NCBI GenBank assembly: GCA_947596225.1
Contig: CANQEX010000008.1
Coordinates: 1 to 36,115, forward strand
Direction: 5' to 3'
DNA from: an uncultured Clostridia bacterium
GTDB lineage: Bacteria; Bacillota; Clostridia; TANB77; CAG-508
DNA: 36,115 bases
A program made the position numbers and the translations under genes. Below the pieces are notes generated by a model. It did no database searches and had not been told where the DNA came from. It was given only the letters and a program-made list of their open reading frames with translations. Of this stretch, positions 16,378-25,518 are shown one piece after another (the first letter of the stretch is position 1; each line of letters begins with the position of its first letter).

Positions 16378-17661
16378 TTATAAAATTACAATTTCTTCAG
16401 GATATTGTATAAACTTACTCTTTTCATTATTCCTTGTAAAAGCTAATATCATTGATAATGGTCCTACTCTACCAATAAACATAAGTGCCATTAAAATTAT
16501 ATCTCCTGCAACAGGTTGATTTTGAAGAATTGTTAATCCTGTAGTGGTTATAGCAGAAACACTATCAAACACTATATCTAACAAATTTTCATCAGAATAA
16601 TATGAAAATACCATTGTTGAAATAAATAATATAATTAAAAATAGCATGAAAATTGTAAATGCTTTTCTTACTAAACTATTAGGTATTTTTCTCCAAAACA
16701 TTATTGTTTCATCATTTCCTTTTAATGTTGATACCATAGTTGATAATATTATTGCAATGGAAACGATTCTAACTCCTCCCGCTGTAGATGCTGGTGAACC
16801 ACCTATTATCATAAGTACAATTAAAATTACTTTACTTATAGTAGAAAACTCTTGTAAATTAGCTATTGAAAATCCTGTTGATCTACTTGTAGCTGACATA
16901 AATAAACAATTTAATAATGATATATTTGGTTCTAGGAATTTTAATAAAAATACTGGAACTATTATAACAAATATTGAATAAGTTAATATTATTTTAGATT
17001 GCAATTTCAACTTTTTAAAATTTTTAAATTTATTTATATACAAATCTTGTAAAGCAAAAATTCCAATACTTCCTAATATCATTAATATTATTAAAATAAC
17101 TTGTAAATATATATCATTTTTATATTGCAACAAACTATTTCCACTAGTTAAATCAAATCCTGTATTAGAAAAAGCAGAAATTGTATAAAAAATACTATAC
17201 CATATTCCTTTTAATACTCCTAAATCAGGTATAAATTTAACACATAAAAATATTACTCCTATAATTTGTACCTTCATAATTAAATTAATAATAAAAACAC
17301 TATATTCCTTTATTGCACTATAACTATCGCCACTAATATTATCATTTATCATAATAATATCTGACATTTTCATTTTTTTACCCATTATAGTCCATACATA
17401 TGCTATAAATATTACAAATCCTAGTGCACCTATCTCCATAGAAATAGCTAAAACTAATTGACCTAAAAAATTAAATTGATTATATATATTAACTTTTAGC
17501 AAGCCTGTACATGTAACACCCGATATAGCAGTGTATAATGCATCTTTAAAGGATATTGCTTTATTATTTGTAATAGGCAAATATAATAATATTGCTGATA
17601 TTAAAATAATAAAAGCAAAACCAAATAAAGGAACTAAATAACTCTTTTTTTTGCTTATCAT
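16378..17661 (-). CDS. TrkH/KtrB family potassium uptake protein
   Basis: The K+-translocating subunit, 427 residues with four M1-P-M2 repeats. The selectivity-filter segments are visible in order: ISGVTCTGL (about residue 46), SAFSNTGFDL (about 162), TSRSTGFSI (about 262) and SAITTTGLTI (about 372), each with the key Gly. The third transmembrane repeat is followed by GGSPASTAGGVRIVSI, a highly conserved family segment that includes the gating loop. Size fits KtrB (about 440) better than TrkH (about 480). It is the first gene of a three-gene unit with its regulator. The start is ATG with GGAAAG 10 nt upstream. Confidence 0.95.
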   Translation of the reverse strand: MISKKKSYLVPLFGFAFIILISAILLYLPITNNKAISFKDALYTAISGVTCTGLLKVNIYNQFNFLGQLVLAISMEIGALGFVIFIAYVWTIMGKKMKMSDIIMINDNISGDSYSAIKEYSVFIINLIMKVQIIGVIFLCVKFIPDLGVLKGIWYSIFYTISAFSNTGFDLTSGNSLLQYKNDIYLQVILIILMILGSIGIFALQDLYINKFKNFKKLKLQSKIILTYSIFVIIVPVFLLKFLEPNISLLNCLFMSATSRSTGFSIANLQEFSTISKVILIVLMIIGGSPASTAGGVRIVSIAIILSTMVSTLKGNDETIMFWRKIPNSLVRKAFTIFMLFLIILFISTMVFSYYSDENLLDIVFDSVSAITTTGLTILQNQPVAGDIILMALMFIGRVGPLSMILAFTRNNEKSKFIQYPEEIVIL

Positions 17662-17690
17662 TTATTTATTCACTTTCCTTTTCTTCATGT

Positions 17691-17720
17691 ATTATATACA
17701 TATTTTATATAAATTGTAAA
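17691..17720 (-). promoter_or_regulatory. Promoter of the trkH operon
   Basis: On the minus strand: TTTACA (17720-17715), 18 nt, TATAAT (17696-17691). The gap is too short for a c-di-AMP riboswitch and no such fold is seen. Confidence 0.6.
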
Positions 17721-17732
17721 TAATTTATATAA

Positions 17733-17765
17733 AAAAATCTCTTAGCTATAAGCTAAGAGATTTTT
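17733..17765 (-). terminator. Terminator of the Ig-like/GGDEF operon
   Basis: A perfect 15-bp stem AAAAATCTCTTAGCT/AGCTAAGAGATTTTT with an ATA loop; the minus-strand arm ends in a T-run. It lies just after the GGDEF gene stop. Confidence 0.85.
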
Positions 17766-17772
17766 ATAATTT

Positions 17773-18702
17773 TTAAAATCTTCTTTTATTTACTATATAT
17801 GTACTTCCTAGAACTGATTTGGCTTGATGTTTTATCTGACTTGCTATTTCACCAATTTCCAAAGTTGTTTTATATATTCTAGAATCAACTTCTAATACAG
17901 CAATAGATATTGTTGTTAAAGGAAATTGTTCTATTATACCTCTTCTATTTGCAACTTCTACATATCCTCTTTCTATATCTACTTCATTATAGAAATCAAC
18001 CACGTATTTATCAAATTCTGCTATTATATTTTTACATACCTTATCATAATCAGTTTGTCCTGTAATTACAACAAAATCATCTCCACCAATATGTCCTATA
18101 AAATTATCACTATTCTCAATTTGATGTATATGTTTTGAAATTGTTCTTGCTGTAAATTTTATTATTTCATCACCATTAGCAAATCCATAAACATCATTGT
18201 ATGCTTTAAAATTGTCTAAATCAAAATATAATATTGCAAATTTTTCTTTATTTAATAATCTTTTTTTCATTTCTGTTTGAATTTGAACATTACCTGGTAA
18301 ACCTGTTAAAGGACTAATTCTTCTATTCTTTGCAAGTAATCCTACAACATTTTTTATTGTGTAATAGAAATATTCATCATCTATTGGCTTTTTTATATAG
18401 TATTCTACATCTGTTCTTAATACATCAACAGTATGTTTTTTTTCTCTATTTGAACTTACCACAATTATTGGTGTAATACTATTATCTTCGTTATATCTTA
18501 TACTTTTGCAAAATTCAACTATATTTATATCTGTATTATCTTCATCAATTATTATTAGAGAAGGTATATTTCTTAGAGCGACTTCAAGTTCAGAGGTTTT
18601 TATAGCTTTAAATTTATAATCATCTACTTCTCTTTTAAAAATTTCAGATAGTTTCAAATTTAATTCATTTTTATTGTCTATTATATATATATCGTGAACC
18701 AT
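17773..18702 (-). CDS. Receiver-like plus GGDEF domain protein (probable diguanylate cyclase)
   Basis: Residues 1-118 form a CheY-like receiver: the acidic pocket IYIIDN, a putative phospho-acceptor Asp53 (SLIIIDED), the Ser/Thr switch in VVSSN and the Lys in YYIKKP. Residues 128-309 are a GGDEF domain with TGLPG, DLDNFKAYND and the active-site loop GHIGGDDF (GGDDF at 206-210), an accepted variant of GGDEF. The upstream RxxD inhibitory site is absent, so no classical product inhibition is expected. It probably makes c-di-GMP from two GTP when the receiver is activated; no histidine kinase is nearby. It lies 16 nt after the Ig-like protein gene; SD GAGGGG overlaps that gap. Confidence 0.9.
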   Translation of the reverse strand: MVHDIYIIDNKNELNLKLSEIFKREVDDYKFKAIKTSELEVALRNIPSLIIIDEDNTDINIVEFCKSIRYNEDNSITPIIVVSSNREKKHTVDVLRTDVEYYIKKPIDDEYFYYTIKNVVGLLAKNRRISPLTGLPGNVQIQTEMKKRLLNKEKFAILYFDLDNFKAYNDVYGFANGDEIIKFTARTISKHIHQIENSDNFIGHIGGDDFVVITGQTDYDKVCKNIIAEFDKYVVDFYNEVDIERGYVEVANRRGIIEQFPLTTISIAVLEVDSRIYKTTLEIGEIASQIKHQAKSVLGSTYIVNKRRF

Positions 18703-18718
18703 ATATTTCCCCTCTATT

Positions 18719-19930
18719 TTAACGTGTAATTTTCTCTTCTACTTCTTTTTTAGCATCATTTAAATCAGTTACTACTATTTTTATTGTATTTTCACCTTCT
18801 TCTAGTGGAATTTCATCGATTGAAGTTTCTTTCATATTTTCTTCTAGCAAAGTTACAATATAGTCCATACCATTTACATTTAATTTTAATTCTTTTATTC
18901 CAGCTTCTGTTTTTATTTTTGCAACAGCTACTTCTGGTTTGTCTGCTGATTTTTCTATTGAAACATCTATCTGTGCTTCATCTTGTTTAATTTCTTCTTC
19001 AGCTTCTGTTTTTGTATTATCTACACTAACTGCTTTTACTTTTATTGTATTAGTTCCTTCAACAAGATAATCTTCTGTTACTTGTATTGTAACTTCTTTA
19101 GAATCATCAGGATTTATATTATCTACAACATAATCTTTACCATTTATTGTTAAAGTAATTTCTTTTATTCCATTTTCATGTTTACAAACAACTTCTGCTG
19201 ATTTTTTATCTGCTGCAATAGTTATTAATACCTCAGGTTTTGTAACACCTGTAAAAGAAGCTTCTTCGTGTGTTGTATTACTATTTTTATCAACTGCTAT
19301 AACATATAAATCATTTTGACCTTTTAAAACATCTATTTCAAATTCTATTTTTCCTTTATTATCAGATACATCAACTCTTTCTTCTTCACCATCATTCCAT
19401 CTATAAGTAACATAGTCTATTGCTGTTTCATCTTCTGCAGATATTTTTATTTTTGCTTCAGTAGTAGGTGTTACTGTAATTACAGGAGCAACTTTGTCTT
19501 CTCCATTTTGTGATGTTATTTCTTTTTCAAAAGTTGTTTCATATCCATCTACATCAATTACTTTTACAAGTAAATTATGTGTTCCTACAAGAAGTGTTAC
19601 ATCTGCTTCCATAGATGATTCGCCATTTCCTTTTATACTACTTTCTCTTCCTGAATCCCAACTATATGCTATTTTTTCAATAGCTTTATCGTGACTTACT
19701 TTTATTTTTGCTGTAGTTTCTTCTTGTTCAAGAGTTATTTTTGCTTCAGTATGGTTTTGAGATGCATTAGCATTATTCTTATTATTTTTATACATACCAT
19801 ATGCTCCACCTATAAGTAAACATATAGCAAAAATTGCAAGTATTATAGAAAAAACAGTAACTACTTTACTTGATTTTGCTTTTCCATTTCCAGAATTTTT
19901 ATTTGGATTATAATCTAATATTTGATTCAT
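18719..19930 (-). CDS. Membrane-anchored protein with tandem Ig-like beta domains
   Basis: A 403-residue protein of unknown function. A short cytoplasmic N-terminus (DYNPNKNSGNGKAKSSK) is followed by one transmembrane helix (about 24-46) and an extracellular stretch of about 350 residues. That stretch consists of repeated units of 75-90 residues with a shared pattern: ...EI(K/T)LxVNGxxYxV... then ...LVEGxNxIKVxAxDxxxxxxExE. These look like Ig-like/Big-type beta-sandwiches; several units carry the LLVGTHNLLVKVIDVDG or VLKGQNDLYVIAVDKNSN signature near their C-terminus. It has no cell-wall sorting motif. It is the promoter-proximal gene of a two-gene unit with the GGDEF protein, which suggests envelope sensing or adhesion linked to c-di-GMP (inference). 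SD GAGGAG. Confidence 0.75.
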   Translation of the reverse strand: MNQILDYNPNKNSGNGKAKSSKVVTVFSIILAIFAICLLIGGAYGMYKNNKNNANASQNHTEAKITLEQEETTAKIKVSHDKAIEKIAYSWDSGRESSIKGNGESSMEADVTLLVGTHNLLVKVIDVDGYETTFEKEITSQNGEDKVAPVITVTPTTEAKIKISAEDETAIDYVTYRWNDGEEERVDVSDNKGKIEFEIDVLKGQNDLYVIAVDKNSNTTHEEASFTGVTKPEVLITIAADKKSAEVVCKHENGIKEITLTINGKDYVVDNINPDDSKEVTIQVTEDYLVEGTNTIKVKAVSVDNTKTEAEEEIKQDEAQIDVSIEKSADKPEVAVAKIKTEAGIKELKLNVNGMDYIVTLLEENMKETSIDEIPLEEGENTIKIVVTDLNDAKKEVEEKITR

Positions 19931-19969
19931 TTGTGCATCTCCTCAATAATCTTTTTTATTTCAAGTTAA

Positions 19970-19998
19970 ATTATATCATATTGATTTTTTGTTGTAAA
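19970..19998 (-). promoter_or_regulatory. Promoter of the Ig-like/GGDEF operon
   Basis: On the minus strand: TTTACA (19998-19993), 17 nt ending in TGA, TATAAT (19975-19970), with an extended -10. Strong match. Confidence 0.75.
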
Positions 19999-20034
19999 CA
20001 CAAAAAATTACCTTTTTATACAAATTTTATATAT

Positions 20035-20069
20035 AAAAAAATAGACTTTGCAACCAAAGCCTATTTTTT
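20035..20069 (-). terminator. Terminator of the thioester adhesin gene
   Basis: On the minus strand AAAAAATAGGCTTTG-GTTG-CAAAGTCTATTTTTT forms a 15-bp stem with one G-U pair and a run of T. It starts 7 nt after the stop codon. Confidence 0.85.
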
Positions 20070-20076
20070 ATATTAC

Positions 20077-23000
20077 TTATAATACATATTTCTTAATTAA
20101 AATAATTCCTGTAGCCATTATTACAAGTACTGTAGTTGTTAAAGTTATATATGTTGGTACTGTACCTGTTGATATTGTTACTACTACTGGAGCATTATCT
20201 ATATCATCTTCATCAAGAACTCTGTTATTTGGAGTCGAATCAATGTCTGGTGTATCACTATCATTTCTATCATCACTAATTTCTGCTACATTTATTTTTG
20301 TACCAAAGTTGTTTTCTCCATTAATCCATTTTAATACTATTTGAACAGATGCTGATTGACCTGGCTCTAATCTAGTATTAGATAATGCATTTGTTGTAAC
20401 TACATTAGAAGAAACTTGTGTCCATTGTTTATTTTCTTCAGGTAAAAATTCTAATCCTTCTGGGATATAATCAGTAATTTCATCTGCATATCCAGCAATT
20501 TCACCTTCATTTGTAATAGTTATATTATAAACAAATTTTATAATAGTTGAATCTATTCTTTTTCTATGAACTTCAACTTTTTGTAATCCATCTGTACTAG
20601 AAACAGATATTTCTCTAGTTGCTCCATTTTCTGTTACTATTATTTTAACTAAATCTTTTTGTAAATTTAAATCAAAGTATTTAACATATACATTTTCATC
20701 ATCTATATCATCTTCATTTTCTTTATCATTTCCTGGAGTTGAATCAACATCTTCAACTGGGTTTCCATTTTCATCTTCATCATCTGTTATTTCTGCTATA
20801 TTTTTTATAATTCTTTCTTGATTATCAACTTCACTTTCAACAACTTTAAAAGCTATTTGAAGATCTCTATAGTCTGGATTTGCATTTTCAGGATCATTAC
20901 TTATTTCTGCATTTGCATCAAACGCTTTAAGTAAATTATCTTCATTTCTTGCTTCAGATTTTTCTTTTGATAAATAATCTGTTTTTACTTTTACAGCTTG
21001 TTTTAAATCTGTTGTTTCATTTCCATTACTATCATATAATTTCCAATCATATTTTTTATTTATTTCATTATCTAATAAAAATTCTAATCCTTTTGGTAAA
21101 TTATCTGATACTTCTTTAGCATATCCTGAAATATTACCTTCATTATAAACTCTTATTGTATATGTTATTATATTTCCATTTTCAACTTTTAAAGGATCCT
21201 TTGCACCAGCTTTTGCAGAAAATTGAATATTTCCTTCAGAATCAACTACAACTGATGGTTCTCTATCAGTAATATCTTGATCTTCAACTTTTGAAATAAA
21301 TTTTTTCAAACTTAAATCAAATTCTTTTGGTTCAGTAGTTAAATCTTCATAATCATCATCATCTTGATCTTGATTATCTCCTGGATATTTATCTGGGTCT
21401 ACTGAGTCTGGCTCAGAATCTATATCTGTTATATCTTTTTTATTTTCATCAGAATCTTTTGTTACTTCTGCAATATTTCTAAAATTACTATTAGTAATAG
21501 TATCTGCTAATACTATACATGTTATTTGAATATCTTTATAATCTAATTCTTCTCCTGTTTTCTTGTCAAAGCCTTTAAGTAAATTCTTGTTGTCTACTTC
21601 TGATGACTTTAATTTTGTTGAAGTAATCTTTGTTGGTCCTACTACTACATCTACTTCATCTAAATTTTTTATACCATTAAAATCATCTACTGATAAGTTA
21701 TTTTTTCCACCCTCTATTGTACTTAGTTTTACAGTTTCTGCATCTTCTGATATTAACCAGTAATTATCCAAATTTGTAGTATAATCTACTAAAAATCCTA
21801 AACCTTGTGGTATGTAATCAGCTACTTCCTCAGCATATCCATCTAGTTCACCTTCGTTATAAACTCTTATTGTATATGTTACTATATCACCTTTTTCTAC
21901 AACAACTGGTGTTTTTCTAGTTGTATATGTTGCATCTGTTCCTCCATTCTTTAAGTTTGTTACATCTACTTTTGGTTCTCTGCTAGGATTTGGAGCTGTT
22001 TTATTTACTCTTGTTATAAATTTCTTTAAACTTAAATCAAATGGCTTTCCTTTAACTTCTACTTTTTCAAAGTCATCATCATCTTCTCTACCTTTATAGT
22101 AATAATCTTCATCTGATAAGTCTTTTGAATTATTAGTATTATCTCCCTTATAATCTGATGCGTCATAATCATTTTCAACATAATCATTATTTCCTGGAAT
22201 AGAATCTCTATCATCTACTCCATCTTCTTTTATTTCAGCTACATTAGTTAATACAGAAGATACTAAAGCATCATCTGCTATTTTACATTCTATTTGTACA
22301 TAATCACTATGTAATGTTTCATCATTTTCTTTATCAAATTTTTGTATTAGATGATCTGATAAATAGTTACTTAAATAAACATTTCTTTTTTCACCTTCTG
22401 TAACTAACTGCCATCCATATGTTCTATTTATTTCACTTTCTTCATCATATTCTAAACCTTTTGGTAAGGCATCAACAATTACTGTTCCTTCTGCATCTAC
22501 ATCAGATTCATTATATACTCTTATTTCATATACTACTTTATCTCCTATTGATACCTTTACTGGATCTTTAGCATGTTTATATTCTGCAGTTTCACTTGTT
22601 CCTTCTTTTAATCCTGTAACATCAACTACTGGTTGTCTGTTTACAGTTTCATTATTAACTTTTACTATATATTTTCTTAAAGCTAAATCTGCTTCAGGTC
22701 TATCTTCTACTGGATATCCTTTATCTACTTTATGAGGTGTTTTTTCTCTAGTTAGTAATGTTACTGGTTGATATACGTCACCTTCTTCACCACCTGTTTT
22801 AATCCAAAGTGATGCTTCTGTTTCATAACTTGCATATGAAATTTCTAAAGTTACATTTGTTATAGTTTTATTTGATTCAGGTAGGTATATATAATATTGT
22901 TGATCAAAAATTTCATCTATATTTTTATTTGTAAAATCTTCTTCACCTTCAATATATATTTTATAATCTTGTTTAGATATTTCACTATTGTTTTGATCTA

Positions 23001-23931
23001 ATAATTTTATAGAATACTCTGTAGGAGTAGCTGTTCCTTTATTAACTTTAAATGGACCTACTACATAATATCCTTCTCTTTCAATAGGATTTCCTTGTAC
23101 TGTTTCTCCCATTGTTGGATAAGTAACATTATTATTAACTCCCGCTTTGGCTGAATTTACTAAATATTTAAATAAGTAATCTGCCATTTGTTGTCTTTCT
23201 TCATACCCTAAATCATTATAAGATTGATCTTGATTTGGTTTTTCTAAAGTTGTTAGTCTTACTGCTGGTAATTGTTCTACATTATATTTACTTGTATCAT
23301 TATTTGTAAAATACCAAATTGCATATTGTTGAACAACATCTATATCATCATCTGTTAAAAATGCTTTTACAGTTTCTAAATCTCCATCATAACCAGCAAA
23401 GGCTTTTGTTAAATAATCATCTTTTTGTTCTGGTGATTGTTTACTTAAATACATATTATCAACTAACCACATTAAAGCTCTATAGTTTGAAGTCCATTTG
23501 CTTTCATCTTGCGAATATTCAGCACTTAAATGTAATGCTTTTACATTTGCATTTGTAGGATCTTTTAAATCAGCAACTTTTGAGTATTGTAAACTATCTT
23601 GCCCTACATTAGTTACACCAGGAAATTGTTTTTCAGCATTTAAACAATAAAACATATTTGAATATTCATAATCATCTTTTACAATTATTTTGTAAACTTT
23701 TGTTTCTCCTACTGTATAACCATGTGGCTTGGTATCATAAAATTGTTCTTGATCTTCAGTCAATGTTCCACTAGACTCTTCTCCACCTTGGTGCATACGT
23801 TGAATTTGTAATTCTGCTGTAGTATCATCTTGAGTTAATGCCACAGCAAGCACTGTTGATGTGTAAGGCATTATTAATACTAATATACACATCAATATAA
23901 GAATAATTTTTGAAACTTTTTTTCCAATCAT
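20077..23931 (-). CDS. Large surface protein: thioester domain plus four DUF11-like repeats (putative adhesin)
   Basis: A 1284-residue secreted protein. Residues 1-30 are a signal peptide (KIILILMCILVLIMPYTSTVLA). Residues of about 70-260 look like a Cys-Gln thioester domain: MFYCLN (Cys96) and VVQQYAIWYFTNN (Gln202) can form an internal thioester, which in related adhesins captures host amines covalently. Four repeats of 150-200 residues follow, each beginning (F/A)DLxLxKxIxKV and holding VxYxIRVYNEGxxxGYAxEVxDxIPxGLEF and NVAEIxxD: DUF11-like, pilin-type isopeptide folds. Each ends in an Asp-rich linker (DVDSTPGNDKENEDDIDDEN). The C-terminus is a hydrophobic helix ending in KKYVL, preceded by TISTGTVPTY instead of LPXTG. 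Monocistronic. Confidence 0.88.
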   Translation of the reverse strand: MIGKKVSKIILILMCILVLIMPYTSTVLAVALTQDDTTAELQIQRMHQGGEESSGTLTEDQEQFYDTKPHGYTVGETKVYKIIVKDDYEYSNMFYCLNAEKQFPGVTNVGQDSLQYSKVADLKDPTNANVKALHLSAEYSQDESKWTSNYRALMWLVDNMYLSKQSPEQKDDYLTKAFAGYDGDLETVKAFLTDDDIDVVQQYAIWYFTNNDTSKYNVEQLPAVRLTTLEKPNQDQSYNDLGYEERQQMADYLFKYLVNSAKAGVNNNVTYPTMGETVQGNPIEREGYYVVGPFKVNKGTATPTEYSIKLLDQNNSEISKQDYKIYIEGEEDFTNKNIDEIFDQQYYIYLPESNKTITNVTLEISYASYETEASLWIKTGGEEGDVYQPVTLLTREKTPHKVDKGYPVEDRPEADLALRKYIVKVNNETVNRQPVVDVTGLKEGTSETAEYKHAKDPVKVSIGDKVVYEIRVYNESDVDAEGTVIVDALPKGLEYDEESEINRTYGWQLVTEGEKRNVYLSNYLSDHLIQKFDKENDETLHSDYVQIECKIADDALVSSVLTNVAEIKEDGVDDRDSIPGNNDYVENDYDASDYKGDNTNNSKDLSDEDYYYKGREDDDDFEKVEVKGKPFDLSLKKFITRVNKTAPNPSREPKVDVTNLKNGGTDATYTTRKTPVVVEKGDIVTYTIRVYNEGELDGYAEEVADYIPQGLGFLVDYTTNLDNYWLISEDAETVKLSTIEGGKNNLSVDDFNGIKNLDEVDVVVGPTKITSTKLKSSEVDNKNLLKGFDKKTGEELDYKDIQITCIVLADTITNSNFRNIAEVTKDSDENKKDITDIDSEPDSVDPDKYPGDNQDQDDDDYEDLTTEPKEFDLSLKKFISKVEDQDITDREPSVVVDSEGNIQFSAKAGAKDPLKVENGNIITYTIRVYNEGNISGYAKEVSDNLPKGLEFLLDNEINKKYDWKLYDSNGNETTDLKQAVKVKTDYLSKEKSEARNEDNLLKAFDANAEISNDPENANPDYRDLQIAFKVVESEVDNQERIIKNIAEITDDEDENGNPVEDVDSTPGNDKENEDDIDDENVYVKYFDLNLQKDLVKIIVTENGATREISVSSTDGLQKVEVHRKRIDSTIIKFVYNITITNEGEIAGYADEITDYIPEGLEFLPEENKQWTQVSSNVVTTNALSNTRLEPGQSASVQIVLKWINGENNFGTKINVAEISDDRNDSDTPDIDSTPNNRVLDEDDIDNAPVVVTISTGTVPTYITLTTTVLVIMATGIILIKKYVL

Positions 23932-24246
23932 AAAATTCTACCTTCCTTAATATTTTTAAATATTTTTACATAGATACAATATTATATAATATATTTTAAC
24001 TCTAATATTTTTTATGTCAATAATATTTAATATTGTAATATTCACATTTCCCTAGAGTAATCAATTATACATAGTTCATATCAATTATATTACATTTTTA
24101 TCACAAAATCAATAGATTTATGTAAATTTTATTGCTTTTTATTAGTATTTTAAGCTTTTTATAAAAATTATTATCCTTTTTATTAGAATATATATTTTTA
24201 TCTTACATACACTTTTAAAAGAAATATTATGGAAGGAATATATATA
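23932..24246. other. Divergent intergenic region between the adhesin and D,D-carboxypeptidase genes
   Basis: An AT-rich, 315-nt non-coding stretch. It holds the minus-strand adhesin promoter and SD (AAGGAAGG) at one end and the plus-strand SD at the other. No RNA gene, riboswitch fold or convincing plus-strand promoter is visible. A plain AT-rich upstream element for the adhesin promoter is the simplest reading. Confidence 0.6.
23993..24020 (-). promoter_or_regulatory. Promoter of the thioester adhesin gene
   Basis: On the minus strand: consensus TTGACA (24020-24015), a 16-nt spacer, TAAAAT (23998-23993). The leader would be about 55 nt. Confidence 0.55.
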
Positions 24247-25455
24247 ATGAAAAGAATAATTATATTTTTTTGTTTAACTATATTATTTACAAATATTACT
24301 TATGCTGATGATTTATTAGATTTTGAAGAAATAAATGAATATAATTTTCAAGAAACTTCATCTAATTCTAGTAATGAGCCTGTAACAAATTCTAAAAATA
24401 TTGTTGTTATTGATAGAAAAACTTTAAATATTCTTTATGAAAAAAATGCTTATAATAAAGTTCCAATGGCATCAACTACAAAAATTATGACATGTATTAT
24501 TGCTTTAGAAAATTCTAAAACAAATGAAATTGTCACTGTATCATCAAAAGCTGCTTCTGTAACTGGTTCTACCCTTGGCTTAATAACAGATATGAAAATT
24601 TCTATGGGAGATTTACTTTATGGTTTAATGTTACGTTCTGGAAACGATTGTGCAGTTGCTATAGCAGAACATATTAGTGGCTCTATTGAAAATTTTTCTA
24701 TATTAATGAACAAAAAAGCAAAAGAATTAGGTTTAACTAATACTAATTTTGTAACACCTCATGGATTAGATGATTCAAATCATTATACAACTGCATATGA
24801 ATTGGCATTATTAACAAACTATGCTCTAAAAAATGATACATTTAGACAAATAGTTGGAACAAAAGCTACTAATATTTTATTCAATGGATACACTAGAACA
24901 ATTTCAAACACTAATGAATTATTAGGAAATTTAAATGGTGTTTATGGAGTAAAAACAGGTTTTACTTTTGAAGCTGGACGTTGTCTAGTTTCTGCTTGTA
25001 AAAGAAATGATTTAGATATAATTGTTGTAGTTTTAGGAGCAGATACTAAAAAATATAGAACTCAAGATAGTTCAAATTTAATTAATTATGTTTTCAATAC
25101 ATATAAATATGTAGATATTTCATCAACTATAAATAAAGCTTTTTCGGATTATATTTCCTATTTTGAAAATAATTATTATTTAGAAAAAACTACTACTTCT
25201 CCTATTTTAAAACTTGAAAATTTAGATAATTATTTATTTCCACTTTCAAATGATATTAATTTAAAAACTAAAATATATATTAATAATAAATTTAATTATA
25301 ATATGAAAGAAGGCTCAAAAGTTGGAACTTTATACTTATATAATAAAGATAATTTATTATGTAGTAACAATATTATTATTGAAAATAAATTGATAAGAAA
25401 TGATTGGAAATATTATTTTATAAAAATACTTAAAGATTTTAATTATATATTATAA
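24247..25455 (+). CDS. D-alanyl-D-alanine carboxypeptidase (low-molecular-mass PBP, family S11)
   Basis: A secreted penicillin-binding protein that trims the terminal D-Ala from peptidoglycan stem peptides. The track start at 24229 is unlikely: the SD GGAAGGA (24231-24237) lies inside it, 9 nt before the ATG at 24247. The corrected start gives MKRIIIFFCLTILFTNITYA, a clean signal peptide, and 402 residues. The three active-site motifs are present: STTK (Ser76, Lys79), SGN (131-133) and KTG (236-238). A C-terminal beta domain follows, but the usual amphipathic membrane anchor is replaced by NDWKYYFIKILKDFNYIL. It lies directly upstream of the Na/Pi transporter gene, which has its own promoter. 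Confidence 0.93.
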   Translation: MKRIIIFFCLTILFTNITYADDLLDFEEINEYNFQETSSNSSNEPVTNSKNIVVIDRKTLNILYEKNAYNKVPMASTTKIMTCIIALENSKTNEIVTVSSKAASVTGSTLGLITDMKISMGDLLYGLMLRSGNDCAVAIAEHISGSIENFSILMNKKAKELGLTNTNFVTPHGLDDSNHYTTAYELALLTNYALKNDTFRQIVGTKATNILFNGYTRTISNTNELLGNLNGVYGVKTGFTFEAGRCLVSACKRNDLDIIVVVLGADTKKYRTQDSSNLINYVFNTYKYVDISSTINKAFSDYISYFENNYYLEKTTTSPILKLENLDNYLFPLSNDINLKTKIYINNKFNYNMKEGSKVGTLYLYNKDNLLCSNNIIIENKLIRNDWKYYFIKILKDFNYIL

Positions 25456-25474
25456 AGACAAAATAAAAAAAGTG

Positions 25475-25483
25475 TGCTATAAT
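25475..25483 (+). promoter_or_regulatory. Extended -10 promoter of the Na/Pi cotransporter gene
   Basis: TGCTATAAT, an extended -10, lies 20 nt after the D,D-carboxypeptidase stop. There is no clear -35. The start would be near 25490, giving a leader of about 30 nt that contains AGGAGG. Confidence 0.6.
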
Positions 25484-25518
25484 GAATTTTGAAAAATTTT
25501 CATTATAGGAGGTCTTCC

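Noticed and set aside
20077-20200. LPXTG sorting signal in the adhesin
   Set aside because: No LPXTG or close variant precedes the C-terminal helix; only TGTVPTY is present.
20077-23931. Recurring sequence blocks as a CRISPR or DNA repeat array
   Set aside because: They are diverged copies encoding the protein repeats (DLSLKKFI and VYNEG units), not equal-length direct repeats with spacers.
23932-24246. c-di-GMP riboswitch upstream of the adhesin
   Set aside because: The region is too AT-rich and lacks the conserved GC-containing helices of either known class; the predicted leader is only about 55 nt.
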